A stretch of 64,000 bases of DNA from Bradyrhizobium sp. in8p8 (GTDB taxonomy: Bacteria; Pseudomonadota; Alphaproteobacteria; Rhizobiales; Xanthobacteraceae), in NCBI RefSeq assembly GCF_000426845.1, contig NZ_AUGD01000001.1, positions 124,001 to 188,000 of the forward strand. The letters run 5' to 3'. How positions within the stretch are numbered: the stretch's first letter is position 1; every line of letters begins with the position of its first letter. This document shows positions 1 through 8,834 of this stretch, piece by piece. The translations under genes and the position numbers were made by a program. The notes under the pieces are model-generated. The model saw only the letters and a program-made list of their open reading frames with translations. It was not told the DNA's origin and ran no database searches.

Positions 1-471
1 ATCACCGGCATCAGTGGCGAGGCGGTGGCGCATCTCACCCAGCTCGATTGGCCGGGCAACATCCGCCAGCTCGAGAACGCGGTGTACCGTGCCGTGGTGA
101 TGAGCGACGGCGACCAGCTCGAGCTCGACGATTTTCCCCTGCTTGCCTCGCAGCCGCACGTCGCAGCGGACATTCCGACGGCACCGCTGATGATTGAGCC
201 GATTGCTGTGCCTTCCCTCGTATCAGGTAGCGAAATACCCATCGTTCCCCTCCCCGCGGCAGGAACTCTCCCCATGCTCACCGCGACCGGCGACGTCCGC
301 CCGCTGGAGGACATGGAGAACGAGATCATCCGTTTCGCCATCTCGCACTACCGCGGGCAGATGTCCGAAGTCGCCCGCCGTCTCAAGATCGGCCGGTCCA
401 CGCTCTACCGCAAACTCGATGAAGCGGGCGTTCCCGGGCATGGCGGCAAAAGCGGCGAAGAGACGCATTGA
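1..471 (+). CDS. Sigma-54-dependent transcriptional activator, C-terminal part (5' truncated)
   Basis: This is the tail of an NtrC-type enhancer-binding protein; the reading frame is open at the window edge, so the start lies outside. The visible part begins in the end of the AAA+ domain, where WPGNIRQLENAV is the conserved R-finger-proximal segment of sigma-54 activators. A variable Pro/Val-rich linker follows. The protein ends with a Fis-type helix-turn-helix (about the last 45 residues, ending RLKIGRSTLYRKLDEAG) that would bind upstream activating sequences. The receiver or sensor domain is not visible, so the signal is unknown. It is followed by 346 non-coding bases before the L,D-transpeptidase gene, so co-transcription is not obvious. 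Confidence 0.9.
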   Translation: MTGISGEAVAHLTQLDWPGNIRQLENAVYRAVVMSDGDQLELDDFPLLASQPHVAADIPTAPLMIEPIAVPSLVSGSEIPIVPLPAAGTLPMLTATGDVRPLEDMENEIIRFAISHYRGQMSEVARRLKIGRSTLYRKLDEAGVPGHGGKSGEETH

Positions 472-817
472 GCCTGATACAAACGGAGGCTCGCGCGGAG
501 GTGCGGGACCTTTGTAACCCGTTCGCAGCACGACAGAATTCGACTGCGATTTGAACCGTGACCCGGAAGTGACAGACAGAGGGAAAAGCGCGTGGCAGAA
601 GCGCACAATCCGTTGCCAAGAGGCTCCCTTGAAGTCAGTTTGTCGTGAGTTGTCCCGGGTAGCGCTGGCTGCAAAATCGGGGCCTGTATATCGTCTGCGT
701 AGGAATCGTTGCGTGCAGGCGTGCAACTTTCGAGAGGCCGGCGCGGTTTAGCCGAAACTCATTAGGCGATAACGAAGCTGTTCCCCGACGGACAGCTTAC
801 CCGAGGGGTGCGACACA
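472..817. other. Intergenic region, no gene seen
   Basis: This 346-base gap separates the sigma-54 activator from the L,D-transpeptidase gene. Short ORFs on both strands look like chance high-GC frames without family motifs. A purine-rich GAGGGG at about 803-808 lies before the ATG at 818 and serves as its ribosome binding site. No convincing terminator or named promoter motif was identified. Confidence 0.5.
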
Positions 818-3007
818 ATGCGTGACTGTTTGAACCACCGTGTGGGCTTTGACCGTGTCTTGATGACAGTCGCGGCGACCTTCCTCGCGGTGTCGGCCAG
901 CGCGGCTCTGGCGCAGGATCAGGCGCGCAGCAGCGCCGCCGAGCTCGCGATCGAAGCTGCGATCCCGCGCCCCGAGCCGGCCAACGTCCCGCCTCCGACT
1001 GCAGCCGACATCAAGCTCGACACCACCGCGACGCTTCAGGACGCGACCAAGGAGCCCGCGAAAACTGAGGCGGCGCCCTCGCCCGAACCCAAGGCTTCGG
1101 ACGTTGCCACTACGCCTGCCACCGAAGCGCCTAAGAACGATACAGCCAAGACGGAACCGGCAAAGACCGAGCCGGCCAAGGCCGACACCGCAACGACAGC
1201 GCCCGCGCCTCCTGCTGCTGCGGCCGCTCCGGCCGCCGAGCCGGTGAAGGCCGCGAGCAGCGTTCCCGCTGCCGACCAGCCGGTTGCCGACAGGCTCAAG
1301 GATATCATCGGCGCCAAAACCTCGCGGCACTTCGACCGCAAGAACGAGCGCGCTGCAGTCGAGAAGTTCTACAGCGCACGCGATTTCGCGCCGGTCTGGA
1401 CCCAGGGCGGTACTCTCACCGCTGCGGCCAAGGGCGTGGTTGCGCGGCTCAAAGACGCGGCCTCCGATGGCCTCAATCCCTCCGACTATCCGGTTCCGGA
1501 TTTCGCCGCCGCCACGACGCCGGATGCGCTGGCTGATGCCGAGCTCAAGCTCACCTCCAGCATGTTCGACTATGCACGCCATGCCCAGAGCGGCCGCATG
1601 CATTGGTCGCAGGCGAGTGGCGACATTCTCTATCCCGAACATCCGGTCGATCCCAACGAGGTGCTCGCCAAGGTCACGACGGCGGCGGACGCCTCCGCAG
1701 CGCTCGAGAGCTACAACCCGCCGCACAAGCTCTACAAGGAGCTGAAGGCGAAGCTGGCCGAGCTGCGCGGCCAGGGCAACGGCCCAGTGATCGAGATCGC
1801 CGAGGGCCCGGCGCTGAAATACACCCCGGCCAGCAAGAAGCGGCATGAGATCGTCGTGGAAGATCCGCGCGTGCCGCAGCTGCGCGCCAAGCTCGGCCTG
1901 GCCGAGAACGCCGGCGACACCCGCTATGACGCGGCGGTTGCCGAAGCCGTGCGCAAATTCCAGAGCGGCGCCGAGATGAAGGCGACCGGCATCCTCGACG
2001 ACAAGACGGTCAAGGCGCTCAACACCCCCAAGCGCGACAAGCAGATCGATGTGGTGCTGGTGAACATGGAGCGCTGGCGCTGGCTGCCGCGCGACCTCGG
2101 CGCGCCCGCGCTGGGCGACGCTTATGTCATCCTCAACATTCCCGACTTCACGTTGAAGGTGATGCAGCGCGGCCAGCAGGTGTGGACCACTCGCGTCGTC
2201 ACCGGCAAGCCGGGCAAGCATGCGACCCCGCTCCTCACCGAGACGATGAAGTACATCACGGTCAACCCGACCTGGAACGTGCCGCCGTCGATCGTCTATA
2301 ACGAGTACCTGCCGGCATTGCAGCAGGACCCGACCGTGCTTCAGCGCATGGGTCTGAGGCTCGAGCAAAACCGCGACGGCTCGGTGCACATCTCGCAGCC
2401 ACCCGGCGAGGCCAACGCGCTCGGCCGCATACGCTTCAACTTCCCGAACAAGTTCCTGGTCTATCAACACGACACGCCGGACAAGCATTTGTTCGCCAAG
2501 GAGGAGCGCGCCTTCAGCCATGGCTGCATGCGCGTGCAGAATCCGGATCAGTACGCCTCCGTCCTGCTCAACATCGTCATGCCGAACGAGAAGTACACGC
2601 CGGAGCGCATCCGCAGCATGTACGGCAAGAGCGAGATCGACCTGAAATTCCCGACGCCGATTCCGGTGAACATCACCTATCAGACCGCATTCGTCGATGA
2701 CGCGGGCAAGCTGCAATTCCGCAAGGACATCTATGGCCGCGACGCCGCCATGATCAACATTCTGAAGAACAGCCGCGGCAAGGACATCGAGAACGTCGTC
2801 GCGCACTCGCAGCCGAGCTACTCACGGCCGGCGACGACGCTGCCGGCGGGGGTTGCGGTGGCCAACAATGGCGGCGGCTTCAATGGCAGCGGCTTCGGCT
2901 CGTCCGGGCCGAACTTCTTCGAGCGCCTGTTCGGGGCACCAACCCCGGCCGCGCCGCCGGCCCCGGTCGGCCGCCGGCCGCAGCAGCAGCGGGTGTTCAC
3001 CCGCTGA
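818..3007 (+). CDS. L,D-transpeptidase, YcbB/LdtD-like, with peptidoglycan-binding domain
   Basis: This is a periplasmic enzyme that should form 3-3 cross-links in peptidoglycan or attach proteins to it. The 729-residue product has an N-terminal signal peptide (about residues 1-33, ending ALAQ), then a long Ala/Pro/Lys/Thr-rich linker to about residue 150. Next come a YcbB-type scaffold region, a peptidoglycan-binding repeat (about 345-400, DPRVPQLRAKLG onward) and a YkuD catalytic domain. The catalytic motif SHGCMRV is present, with His568 and Cys570. A Gly/Pro-rich tail ends the protein. The length fits the large YcbB class rather than small ErfK types. The ATG at 818 is preceded by GAGGGG. 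The next gene encodes a DUF882 metallopeptidase, which suggests a shared role in wall remodelling. Confidence 0.93.
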   Translation: MRDCLNHRVGFDRVLMTVAATFLAVSASAALAQDQARSSAAELAIEAAIPRPEPANVPPPTAADIKLDTTATLQDATKEPAKTEAAPSPEPKASDVATTPATEAPKNDTAKTEPAKTEPAKADTATTAPAPPAAAAAPAAEPVKAASSVPAADQPVADRLKDIIGAKTSRHFDRKNERAAVEKFYSARDFAPVWTQGGTLTAAAKGVVARLKDAASDGLNPSDYPVPDFAAATTPDALADAELKLTSSMFDYARHAQSGRMHWSQASGDILYPEHPVDPNEVLAKVTTAADASAALESYNPPHKLYKELKAKLAELRGQGNGPVIEIAEGPALKYTPASKKRHEIVVEDPRVPQLRAKLGLAENAGDTRYDAAVAEAVRKFQSGAEMKATGILDDKTVKALNTPKRDKQIDVVLVNMERWRWLPRDLGAPALGDAYVILNIPDFTLKVMQRGQQVWTTRVVTGKPGKHATPLLTETMKYITVNPTWNVPPSIVYNEYLPALQQDPTVLQRMGLRLEQNRDGSVHISQPPGEANALGRIRFNFPNKFLVYQHDTPDKHLFAKEERAFSHGCMRVQNPDQYASVLLNIVMPNEKYTPERIRSMYGKSEIDLKFPTPIPVNITYQTAFVDDAGKLQFRKDIYGRDAAMINILKNSRGKDIENVVAHSQPSYSRPATTLPAGVAVANNGGGFNGSGFGSSGPNFFERLFGAPTPAAPPAPVGRRPQQQRVFTR

Positions 3008-3052
3008 GGGCGACCCCAGCGCACCCACCTCGCGAAATTCGACAATGAAATC

Positions 3053-3082
3053 AGCGACTCCATCCGCATGGATGGAGTCGCT
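3053..3082. terminator. Perfect 13-bp hairpin after the L,D-transpeptidase gene
   Basis: AGCGACTCCATCC (3053-3065) and its exact reverse complement (3070-3082) flank a GCAT tetraloop. It lies 46 bases after the stop codon. No T-run follows directly, so it may be an RNA-stabilising hairpin or part of a two-part terminator with the element at 3105-3129. Confidence 0.6.
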
Positions 3083-3104
3083 TAACGTTAACCATTCTCC
3101 ACCG

Positions 3105-3129
3105 CGTCCCGGGCAGCGGGCGTTTTTTT
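3105..3129 (+). terminator. Putative intrinsic terminator with T7 tract
   Basis: A GC-rich imperfect stem (CG, one bulged T, CCCG pairing with CGGGCG) is followed by seven T residues at 3123-3129. It would end transcription of the L,D-transpeptidase gene. The stem is short and bulged, so confidence is moderate. Confidence 0.5.
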
Positions 3130-3282
3130 GCCACAGTCAACCGTTTAGGATTGTATTCTGAATTGGTTTGGGGGCGGGAAGGTCAACCTCGAGTTAACCT
3201 TCTTGCTTTAAGAAAGCGTTCACCCTCTTTCGCGCTGCTAACGGGGTTGGCGGGAGAGTCCATTTGAACGCTCGTCGACTGG

Positions 3283-4896
3283 GTGGGCTCATACGTGCTA
3301 ACTGGTCTCGCACGCCGATTTGCTGTGCTGTCGTTGTCCCATGCGGGCGTGAAGGCCGGATCCCGGATCGGCCTCGCTGCTGCATTGCTGCTTGCGGCCG
3401 CCGGCTCGGTTCATGACGCCGCCGCCCTGAACGAGACCAAGACGCTCTCGTTCCACCACACGCATTCCGGCGAAGACCTCACCGTCACCTTCAAACGCGA
3501 CGGGCGCTACGACGAAGCAGCGCTGAAGCAGCTCAACCACTTCCTGCGCGACTGGCGCACCCAGGAGCAGACGGTCATGGACCGTCGCCTGTTCGACATC
3601 CTCTGGGAAGTCTATCGCGACGTCGACGGCAAGCAGCCGATCCAGATCATTTCCTCCTATCGCTCCCCCGCCACCAATGCCATGCTCCGCCGCCGCTCCT
3701 CGGGCGTGGCGCGCTCCAGCCAGCATATGCTGGGACATGCGATGGACTTCTATATCCCGGGCGTGCCGCTGGAGCAGATCCGTTTCGCCGGCCTGCGCCT
3801 CCAGCGTGGCGGCGTCGGGTTCTATCCGACCTCCGGCTCGCCTTTCGTGCATCTGGACACCGGCAGCGTCCGGCACTGGCCGCGGATGACCCATGACCAG
3901 CTCGCCCGCGTCTTCCCGGACGGAAAGACGGTGCATCTGCCGACCGATGGCGTGCCGCTGAAGAATTATGAGCTGGCGAAGGCCGAGATCGAGCGGCGCG
4001 GCAGCGGCGACGATGCCGGCAGCAAGCCGAATTTCTTCGCCGCCCTGTTCAAGAGCAAGCCGGCTCCCGCCGCGAGCAGCGACGAGGATGACGAGGGCGC
4101 GCCCGCCCCAGCCGCGAAGCCGGCGGCACCGACCGTCGTCGCAGCCGCCGCCAAGCCTGCCGAGCCGGTGCCGACGCCTCGCGCCAAGCCGCAGATCGCC
4201 GCCGCACTCCAGCTCGCTTCGGCCGATGCGCAGATCGTTGCGCCGCCCAAGCCGAAGCCCGCGCCCGTGGCTGACAAGCCTGCAACCGGCAAGCTGGAGA
4301 CCCCTGCCGACATCATCAATGCCCGCGGCTTCTGGGATGATGTCCCGGCTGCGCCGCAGCAGGCTACACCGGCGCAGGTGGCGGCCCTGAAGGCGCGCCA
4401 GGCGCTTGCGGCCGCCACCGATCCGCACCCGACCGCGAGCGTCACCAACGCAACTCTGCAGGCGCTGGCTTACGCGCCGGCCGCCTCCCCGGTCGATCGC
4501 GCCAACGTCGTCGCGGCATCCGCGCCGATCCCGCGCACCGCCCGCCCCGCGGCGTCCCGCAGCGTCGCTCAGGCAACCGAGATCAACACGGTCGTCGGCA
4601 AGAGCATCGACGGCAGGGTCGCGACCGCCACCCGCCTCTCCGCGGCGAAGGGCGAGAGCATCTGGCTCAAGATCGTCATGCTCTCGCCGAGTGCCAGCCA
4701 CGCGATGTCGGTGACGCTGATGGGCGAGCTCGATACCGCAGCGCTGCGCGGCTTCTTCGTCAAGCCTCATGCCGTGATCGCGATGGGATTTGCCGACGAC
4801 CCCATGCCGGGCCTGTCCTGCGACAGTTTCTCGGGCAGCGCGACCGCAAAGCTCCAGACGACGTCGTTCGTCGTGCGGACCGCGTCGCTACGCTGA
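3283..4896 (+). CDS. DUF882 (YcbK-like, peptidase M15 family) secreted protein with long C-terminal extension
   Basis: This is a predicted periplasmic zinc-dependent murein hydrolase-like protein. A signal peptide (AALLLAAAGSVHDAAA) precedes the DUF882/M15 domain, about residues 45-215. The domain has the metal-site residues in SSQHMLGHAMDF (about H148, H152, D155) and FVHLDTG (about H190). An Ala/Pro/Lys-rich linker follows, then a small conserved domain of about 90 residues at the end. The C-terminal extension makes it (537 aa) far longer than E. coli YcbK. GTG codons at 3283 and 3295 are both possible starts. The second has GGGTGGG about 8 bases upstream and is the better-supported start. 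The gene follows the L,D-transpeptidase gene in the same direction, 275 bases downstream. Confidence 0.88.
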   Translation: MGSYVLTGLARRFAVLSLSHAGVKAGSRIGLAAALLLAAAGSVHDAAALNETKTLSFHHTHSGEDLTVTFKRDGRYDEAALKQLNHFLRDWRTQEQTVMDRRLFDILWEVYRDVDGKQPIQIISSYRSPATNAMLRRRSSGVARSSQHMLGHAMDFYIPGVPLEQIRFAGLRLQRGGVGFYPTSGSPFVHLDTGSVRHWPRMTHDQLARVFPDGKTVHLPTDGVPLKNYELAKAEIERRGSGDDAGSKPNFFAALFKSKPAPAASSDEDDEGAPAPAAKPAAPTVVAAAAKPAEPVPTPRAKPQIAAALQLASADAQIVAPPKPKPAPVADKPATGKLETPADIINARGFWDDVPAAPQQATPAQVAALKARQALAAATDPHPTASVTNATLQALAYAPAASPVDRANVVAASAPIPRTARPAASRSVAQATEINTVVGKSIDGRVATATRLSAAKGESIWLKIVMLSPSASHAMSVTLMGELDTAALRGFFVKPHAVIAMGFADDPMPGLSCDSFSGSATAKLQTTSFVVRTASLR

Positions 4897-4930
4897 TAGA
4901 AACGACGATTTCCAGGAAGTCGGTCTGGTG

Positions 4931-5010
4931 GCCCGGATGGAGCGAAAGCGTAATCCGGGGATGCCGCCCGCGCAGCAAGAGCCCGGATTTCGCTTTCGCT
5001 CCATCCGGGC
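4931..5010. repeat. Intergenic palindromic repeat (Bradyrhizobium-type RPE element)
   Basis: Two arms of about 29 bases face each other. The left is 4931-4959, starting GCCCGGATGGAGCGAAAGCG. The right is 4981-5010 and is its reverse complement except for one base. A 21-base spacer separates them. The core (GCCCGGATGGAGCGAAAGCG then AATCCGGG) resembles dispersed palindromes I recall from Bradyrhizobium intergenic regions. It lies between convergent genes and may also act as a bidirectional terminator. Confidence 0.8.
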
Positions 5011-5039
5011 TACGGCAGCGTTGTTGAGACGCGAACGCC

Positions 5040-5312
5040 TCAGATCATGCCCAGCGCCTGCATGTAGGTCTCGAGGATCGTCTCGGCCTCGGCGCGTTCG
5101 TTCGGGTCCTGCTTGCGCAGGCGCACGATGGTGCGCAGCGCCTTGACGTCGTAGCCGTTGCCCTTGCTCTCGGCATAGACGTCGCGGATGTCGTCGGAGA
5201 TCGCCTTCTTTTCTTCCTCCAGCCGCTCGATACGCTCGATGATGGATTTGAGCTGGTCCTTGGCAAATTTCGTCGCGGGCTCGTCGTCGCGGACGGCGGC
5301 GGAGGTGGCCAT
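5040..5312 (-). CDS. gapR: DUF2312 / UPF0335 protein, GapR-like nucleoid-associated protein
   Basis: The 90-codon gene encodes an 89-90 residue protein of the UPF0335/DUF2312 family. Its characterised member is Caulobacter GapR, an 89-residue essential DNA-binding protein that recognises overtwisted DNA and stimulates gyrase and topoisomerase IV. The sequence shows the typical coiled-coil N-terminal half ([19 protein letters not shown]) and the conserved [19 protein letters not shown] segment. The ATG at 5312 is chosen over a longer frame because GGAG lies 8 bases upstream and the product begins [16 protein letters not shown], matching family length. The family assignment is strong; the topological function is inferred from the Caulobacter protein. 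Confidence 0.92.
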   Translation of the reverse strand: MATSAAVRDDEPATKFAKDQLKSIIERIERLEEEKKAISDDIRDVYAESKGNGYDVKALRTIVRLRKQDPNERAEAETILETYMQALGMI

Positions 5313-5506
5313 CTTGTACTCCCAATGGAACTGGCAAAACGAGGTGACGCCGGCATCCCTCACCGCGCGTGCTGGCAGAACCCTTAGGGTTGGCGCCGCC
5401 AGCGTTCAAGGCGGCATCGCGCTCGTCCACAGCGCGCCCACACATTCCTGCGGCGGGCGCAAGAAAGCTGTTGTGTGGTGCGACTCAGCAGGCCGCCAGC
5501 GCCCCC

Positions 5507-5812
5507 TCAATGGCCGTGGGGATGGACCTTCTTCATCGCCTCAAGCTGCTCGGGCGTGGCCGCGCCCTGATATTTCGATTTCCAGGTCTCGTAGGGCATG
5601 CCGTAGACTGCCTCGCGGCTCTCGTCCTTGCTCAGGGCGACGCCCTGGGCGTCGGCGGCGTCCTTGAGCCAGTTGGACAGGCAGTTGCGGCAGAAACCCG
5701 CCAGGTTCATCAGATCGATGTTCTGGACGTCGGTCCGCGCCTGCAAATGATCGACCAGGCGCCGGAAAGCGGCGGCCTCGAGCTCCGTTCTGGTTTTGTC
5801 GTCGATTGGCAT
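5507..5812 (-). CDS. DUF1244 domain-containing protein
   Basis: This is a small soluble protein of 101 residues starting MPIDDKTRTELEAAAFRRLV. It contains the conserved segment LAGFCRNCLSNWL, with two cysteines spaced C-x2-C, and the C-terminal YGMPYETWKSKYQ typical of DUF1244, a helix-rich family common in Proteobacteria with no established function. The ATG at 5812 has AGGA 9 bases upstream, which favours it over an upstream in-frame start. It lies on the same strand as the GapR-like gene, 194 bases upstream of it. A metal- or cofactor-binding role for the cysteines is only a guess. Confidence 0.88.
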   Translation of the reverse strand: MPIDDKTRTELEAAAFRRLVDHLQARTDVQNIDLMNLAGFCRNCLSNWLKDAADAQGVALSKDESREAVYGMPYETWKSKYQGAATPEQLEAMKKVHPHGH

Positions 5813-5979
5813 GGCTGAATTCCTCAAGGCTCGTCCCGATGGTGGTCACCCTTACGGGATCAGGTGGGTGCTGTCACAGATTTTGCCATATCGCGGCGCA
5901 AAGGGGCAAAAGCCCGGCTACCGAGCGCCGTCCCGGCCCAACGCCAAATCGTCAATGATCTGGTATAGCTTCCGCGACA

Positions 5980-6570
5980 ATGATTGCCGAATCTCTCCGC
6001 TCCCCGCTTCGCCTGCTTGCCCGGTCGGTCCCGGTGCTGGCGGTCGCCTTGCTGTGCCTTAGCGCCAGTCCCGCCTCCGCCGATTTCCGTCTCTGCAACA
6101 ACACCTCAAGCCGGGTCGGCATTGCGCTCGGCTACAAGGACGCCGAGGGCTGGACCACGGAAGGCTGGTGGAACATCTCCTCGCGTTCCTGTGAGACGCT
6201 GCTGCGGGGCACACTCGTCGCGCGTTACTACTACATCTATGCCATCGACTACGACCGCGGCGGCGAATGGTCGGGTCAGGCCTACATGTGCTCGCGGGAC
6301 AAGGAGTTCACCATCCGCGGCACCGAGGATTGCCTCGCGCGCGGCTATGACCGCACCGGCTATTTCGAGGTCGACACCGGCGAGCAGCGCGCCTGGACGG
6401 TGCAGCTGACCGACGCCAACGAGCAGCCGGCACAACAACGTGTACCTGGCTTGCCCGGGCCGGTTGGACCTGGTGGCGGCGTTCCGGGTTTGCCCAATGG
6501 TCCGTCCGGTGGTACGCCCCCCGCCGCGCTCCCGCCCGCGCCCTCGCCCCCGTCTGGAAACAAGCCATGA
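5980..6570 (+). CDS. DUF1036 secreted protein
   Basis: This 196-residue protein has a signal peptide (about residues 1-34, hydrophobic core VLAVALLCLSASPASA). The DUF1036 domain follows, starting DFRLCNNTSSRVGIALGYKD, with several paired cysteines (LCNN, SCETLL, MCSRD, DCLARG) that could form periplasmic disulfides. The C-terminal 50 residues are a Gly/Pro-rich tail. DUF1036 is widespread in Hyphomicrobiales and its function is unknown. The stop codon overlaps the pyruvate kinase start by four bases (ATGA, 6567-6570), so the two genes are almost certainly co-translated. That pairing of an exported protein with a cytosolic glycolytic enzyme is odd. Confidence 0.9.
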   Translation: MIAESLRSPLRLLARSVPVLAVALLCLSASPASADFRLCNNTSSRVGIALGYKDAEGWTTEGWWNISSRSCETLLRGTLVARYYYIYAIDYDRGGEWSGQAYMCSRDKEFTIRGTEDCLARGYDRTGYFEVDTGEQRAWTVQLTDANEQPAQQRVPGLPGPVGPGGGVPGLPNGPSGGTPPAALPPAPSPPSGNKP

Positions 6571-8003
6571 GGCGTCTCCGCCGTATCAAGATTCTCGCAA
6601 CCCTGGGGCCGGCCTCCTCAGACCTCGCGATGATCCGCCGCCTGTTCGAGGCCGGCGCCGACCTGTTCCGCATCAACATGAGCCACACCTCGCACGACAA
6701 GATGCGGGAGCTGGTGGCGACGATCCGCAACGTCGAGAGCAGCTATGGCCGGCCGATCGGCATCCTGGTCGACCTTCAGGGTCCCAAGCTCCGGCTCGGC
6801 GCTTTCGCCGAGGGCGCGGTGCAGCTCCAGAACGGCCAGACCTTCACGCTCGATTCCGACAAGACGCCGGGCGATGCCACGCGCGTCCATCTCCCTCATC
6901 CGGAAATCCTGGCCGCGCTGCGGCCAGGCCATGCTCTGCTGCTCGACGATGGCAAGGTGCGGCTGATCGCGGAGGAGACCTCGAAGGAGCACGCGGTGAC
7001 GCGGGTCGTGGTCGGCGGCAGGATGAGCGATCGCAAGGGCGTCAGCCTGCCCGACACGGACCTGCCGGTCTCGGCGATGACGCCGAAGGACCGTGCCGAC
7101 CTCGAAGCCGCGCTCGTCACCGGCGTCGACTGGATCGCGCTATCGTTCGTCCAGCGCGCCGACGACGTGCTCGAAGCCAAGAAGATGATCCGCGGCCGCG
7201 CCGCGGTGATGGCCAAGATCGAGAAGCCGCAGGCGATCGATCGCCTCGCCGACATCATCGAGGCCTCCGACGCGCTGATGGTGGCGCGCGGCGACCTCGG
7301 CGTCGAGCTGCCGCTGGAGCGCGTGCCGAGCCTGCAGAAGCAGATGACGCGGATGGCGCGCCGCGCCGGCAAGCCCGTGGTGGTCGCGACCCAGATGCTG
7401 GAATCCATGATCCAGTCTCCGGTGCCGACCCGCGCCGAGGTCTCCGACGTCGCCACCGCCGTCTATGAGGGCGCCGACGCCATCATGCTGTCGGCGGAAT
7501 CGGCGGCCGGCAAATTCCCGGTCGAGGCGGTCTCGACCATGAACCGCATCGGCGAGGAGGTCGAGCGCGACCCCACCTACCGGTCGGTGATCACAGCCCA
7601 GCGCCCGGCGCCGGAATCCACCGCAGGCGACGCCATCGCCGATGCCGCGCGGCAGATCGCCGAGACGCTCGATTTGCCGGCCTTGATCTGCTGGACCTCG
7701 TCGGGCTCGACCGCCGTGCGCGTGGCGCGCGAACGGCCGAAGCCGCCGATCGTGGCGATCACCCCGAACATCACCGCCGGCCGCAGGCTGGCCGTCGTCT
7801 GGGGCGTGCATTGCGTCGTCGCCGAAGATGCCCGCGACCAGGACGACATGGTCGGCCGCGCCGGCCAGATCGCGTTCCGCGACGGCTTCGTCCGCGCCGG
7901 TCAGCGCGTCATCATCGTCGCCGGCGTGCCGCTCGGCATCCCCGGCACCACCAACATGGTACGCATCGCCTCGGTCGGCCCCGAGGGCGATGCAAACATG
8001 TAG
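6567..8003 (+). CDS. pyk: Pyruvate kinase
   Basis: This enzyme transfers phosphate from phosphoenolpyruvate to ADP as the last step of glycolysis or the Entner-Doudoroff pathway. The 478-residue length fits bacterial type enzymes. The N-terminus RRIKILATLGPASSD, the substrate/metal segment DLFRINMSHTS, the catalytic-lysine region AVMAKIEKPQAIDRL and the signature VARGDLGVELPLERVPSLQKQ are all present. The C-terminal domain (about residues 350-470) is intact. The gene starts inside the stop of the DUF1036 gene (ATGA overlap), so translation is coupled. No intrinsic terminator was seen directly downstream. Confidence 0.97.
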   Translation: MRRLRRIKILATLGPASSDLAMIRRLFEAGADLFRINMSHTSHDKMRELVATIRNVESSYGRPIGILVDLQGPKLRLGAFAEGAVQLQNGQTFTLDSDKTPGDATRVHLPHPEILAALRPGHALLLDDGKVRLIAEETSKEHAVTRVVVGGRMSDRKGVSLPDTDLPVSAMTPKDRADLEAALVTGVDWIALSFVQRADDVLEAKKMIRGRAAVMAKIEKPQAIDRLADIIEASDALMVARGDLGVELPLERVPSLQKQMTRMARRAGKPVVVATQMLESMIQSPVPTRAEVSDVATAVYEGADAIMLSAESAAGKFPVEAVSTMNRIGEEVERDPTYRSVITAQRPAPESTAGDAIADAARQIAETLDLPALICWTSSGSTAVRVARERPKPPIVAITPNITAGRRLAVVWGVHCVVAEDARDQDDMVGRAGQIAFRDGFVRAGQRVIIVAGVPLGIPGTTNMVRIASVGPEGDANM

Positions 8004-8153
8004 GCCCGCCCGCGCGGCCAAAGCAAAAAGTCGAAAACAACCCCATGCACAGTAGCCGGCCGGAGCCGGCGGACTTGCTCGGATGTCACGAAAAGGCCCG
8101 CGTCGGCAATGACGTCGGCGCGATCAGCGCGCCACCTCGCCGCTGAGGCGGTC

Positions 8154-8834
8154 TTACGCTCCAACCAAAGCCTTGGTCGTCGGCAGCAGCGTCTGCTGCA
8201 CCACCAAGCCGCGGGCACGGGCATCCATGACGCCGACCGCGCGCAACGCCAGCAGAGTCACCGTCTGCACCGCATCGCGCATCTTGACGGGATCATCGAG
8301 ATTGTCGGGCGCGAGAGGGCCGACGAGAGCCTCATGCAGCGCGCCGAGCAAGGCGGTGGCGGCGAGCGCGGTGTCCTGGGCCGGCAAATGGCCGGCACGC
8401 ACGGCCGCGTCGATCCGGCCAGCGATTTCGCCGGCGATCTCGCGCCGGCTGGCCAGCCTGGAGGCGCTGACATCGACATCGACGGGCTCGGCCAGGATGC
8501 CCCAGGCGAGCCGGCGCTGCGACAGCGTATGGACCGCCACGGTCGTGACGGCGGCCGCCAGCGCCGAGGACGGGCCCGGCGCGGCATCGGCCGCCCGCCG
8601 GATCGCCGCGAGCTCGTCGCGGGACACCTCGGCAATGAGCTCGGAGATCAGGTCCGCCTTGGAAGGGAAATAGCGGTAGACCGTGCCGGCCGCGACATTG
8701 GCCCGGACCGCGACGGGTGCGATCTGCACCGCCGCCATCCCGCCTTCCGCCGCCGCCTCCCGCGCCGCCGCCAGAATCGCGCTGCGCCGTGCCGCAAGGC
8801 GCTTCACCACTTGATGCGTCCGCCGATAAACCAT
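8154..8834 (-). CDS. TetR/AcrR family transcriptional regulator
   Basis: This is a one-component repressor-type regulator of 226 residues from the ATG at 8834, which has AGGA upstream. The N-terminal helix-turn-helix runs about residues 15-60 (ILAAAREAAAEGGMAAVQIAPVAVRANVAAGTVYRYFPSKADLISEL). The C-terminal ligand-binding helices have no recognisable subclass. The gene is isolated: pyk converges on it from one side and the PAP2 gene diverges 270 bases away on the other. The target could be itself or the PAP2 gene. No clear operator palindrome was found. Confidence 0.88.
   Translation of the reverse strand: MVYRRTHQVVKRLAARRSAILAAAREAAAEGGMAAVQIAPVAVRANVAAGTVYRYFPSKADLISELIAEVSRDELAAIRRAADAAPGPSSALAAAVTTVAVHTLSQRRLAWGILAEPVDVDVSASRLASRREIAGEIAGRIDAAVRAGHLPAQDTALAATALLGALHEALVGPLAPDNLDDPVKMRDAVQTVTLLALRAVGVMDARARGLVVQQTLLPTTKALVGA

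Noticed and set aside
797..2806. 669-codon antisense ORF over the L,D-transpeptidase gene
   Set aside because: Composition is Arg/Asp/Val-rich with no motif; it is the shadow expected in high-GC DNA opposite a gene with clear catalytic motifs.
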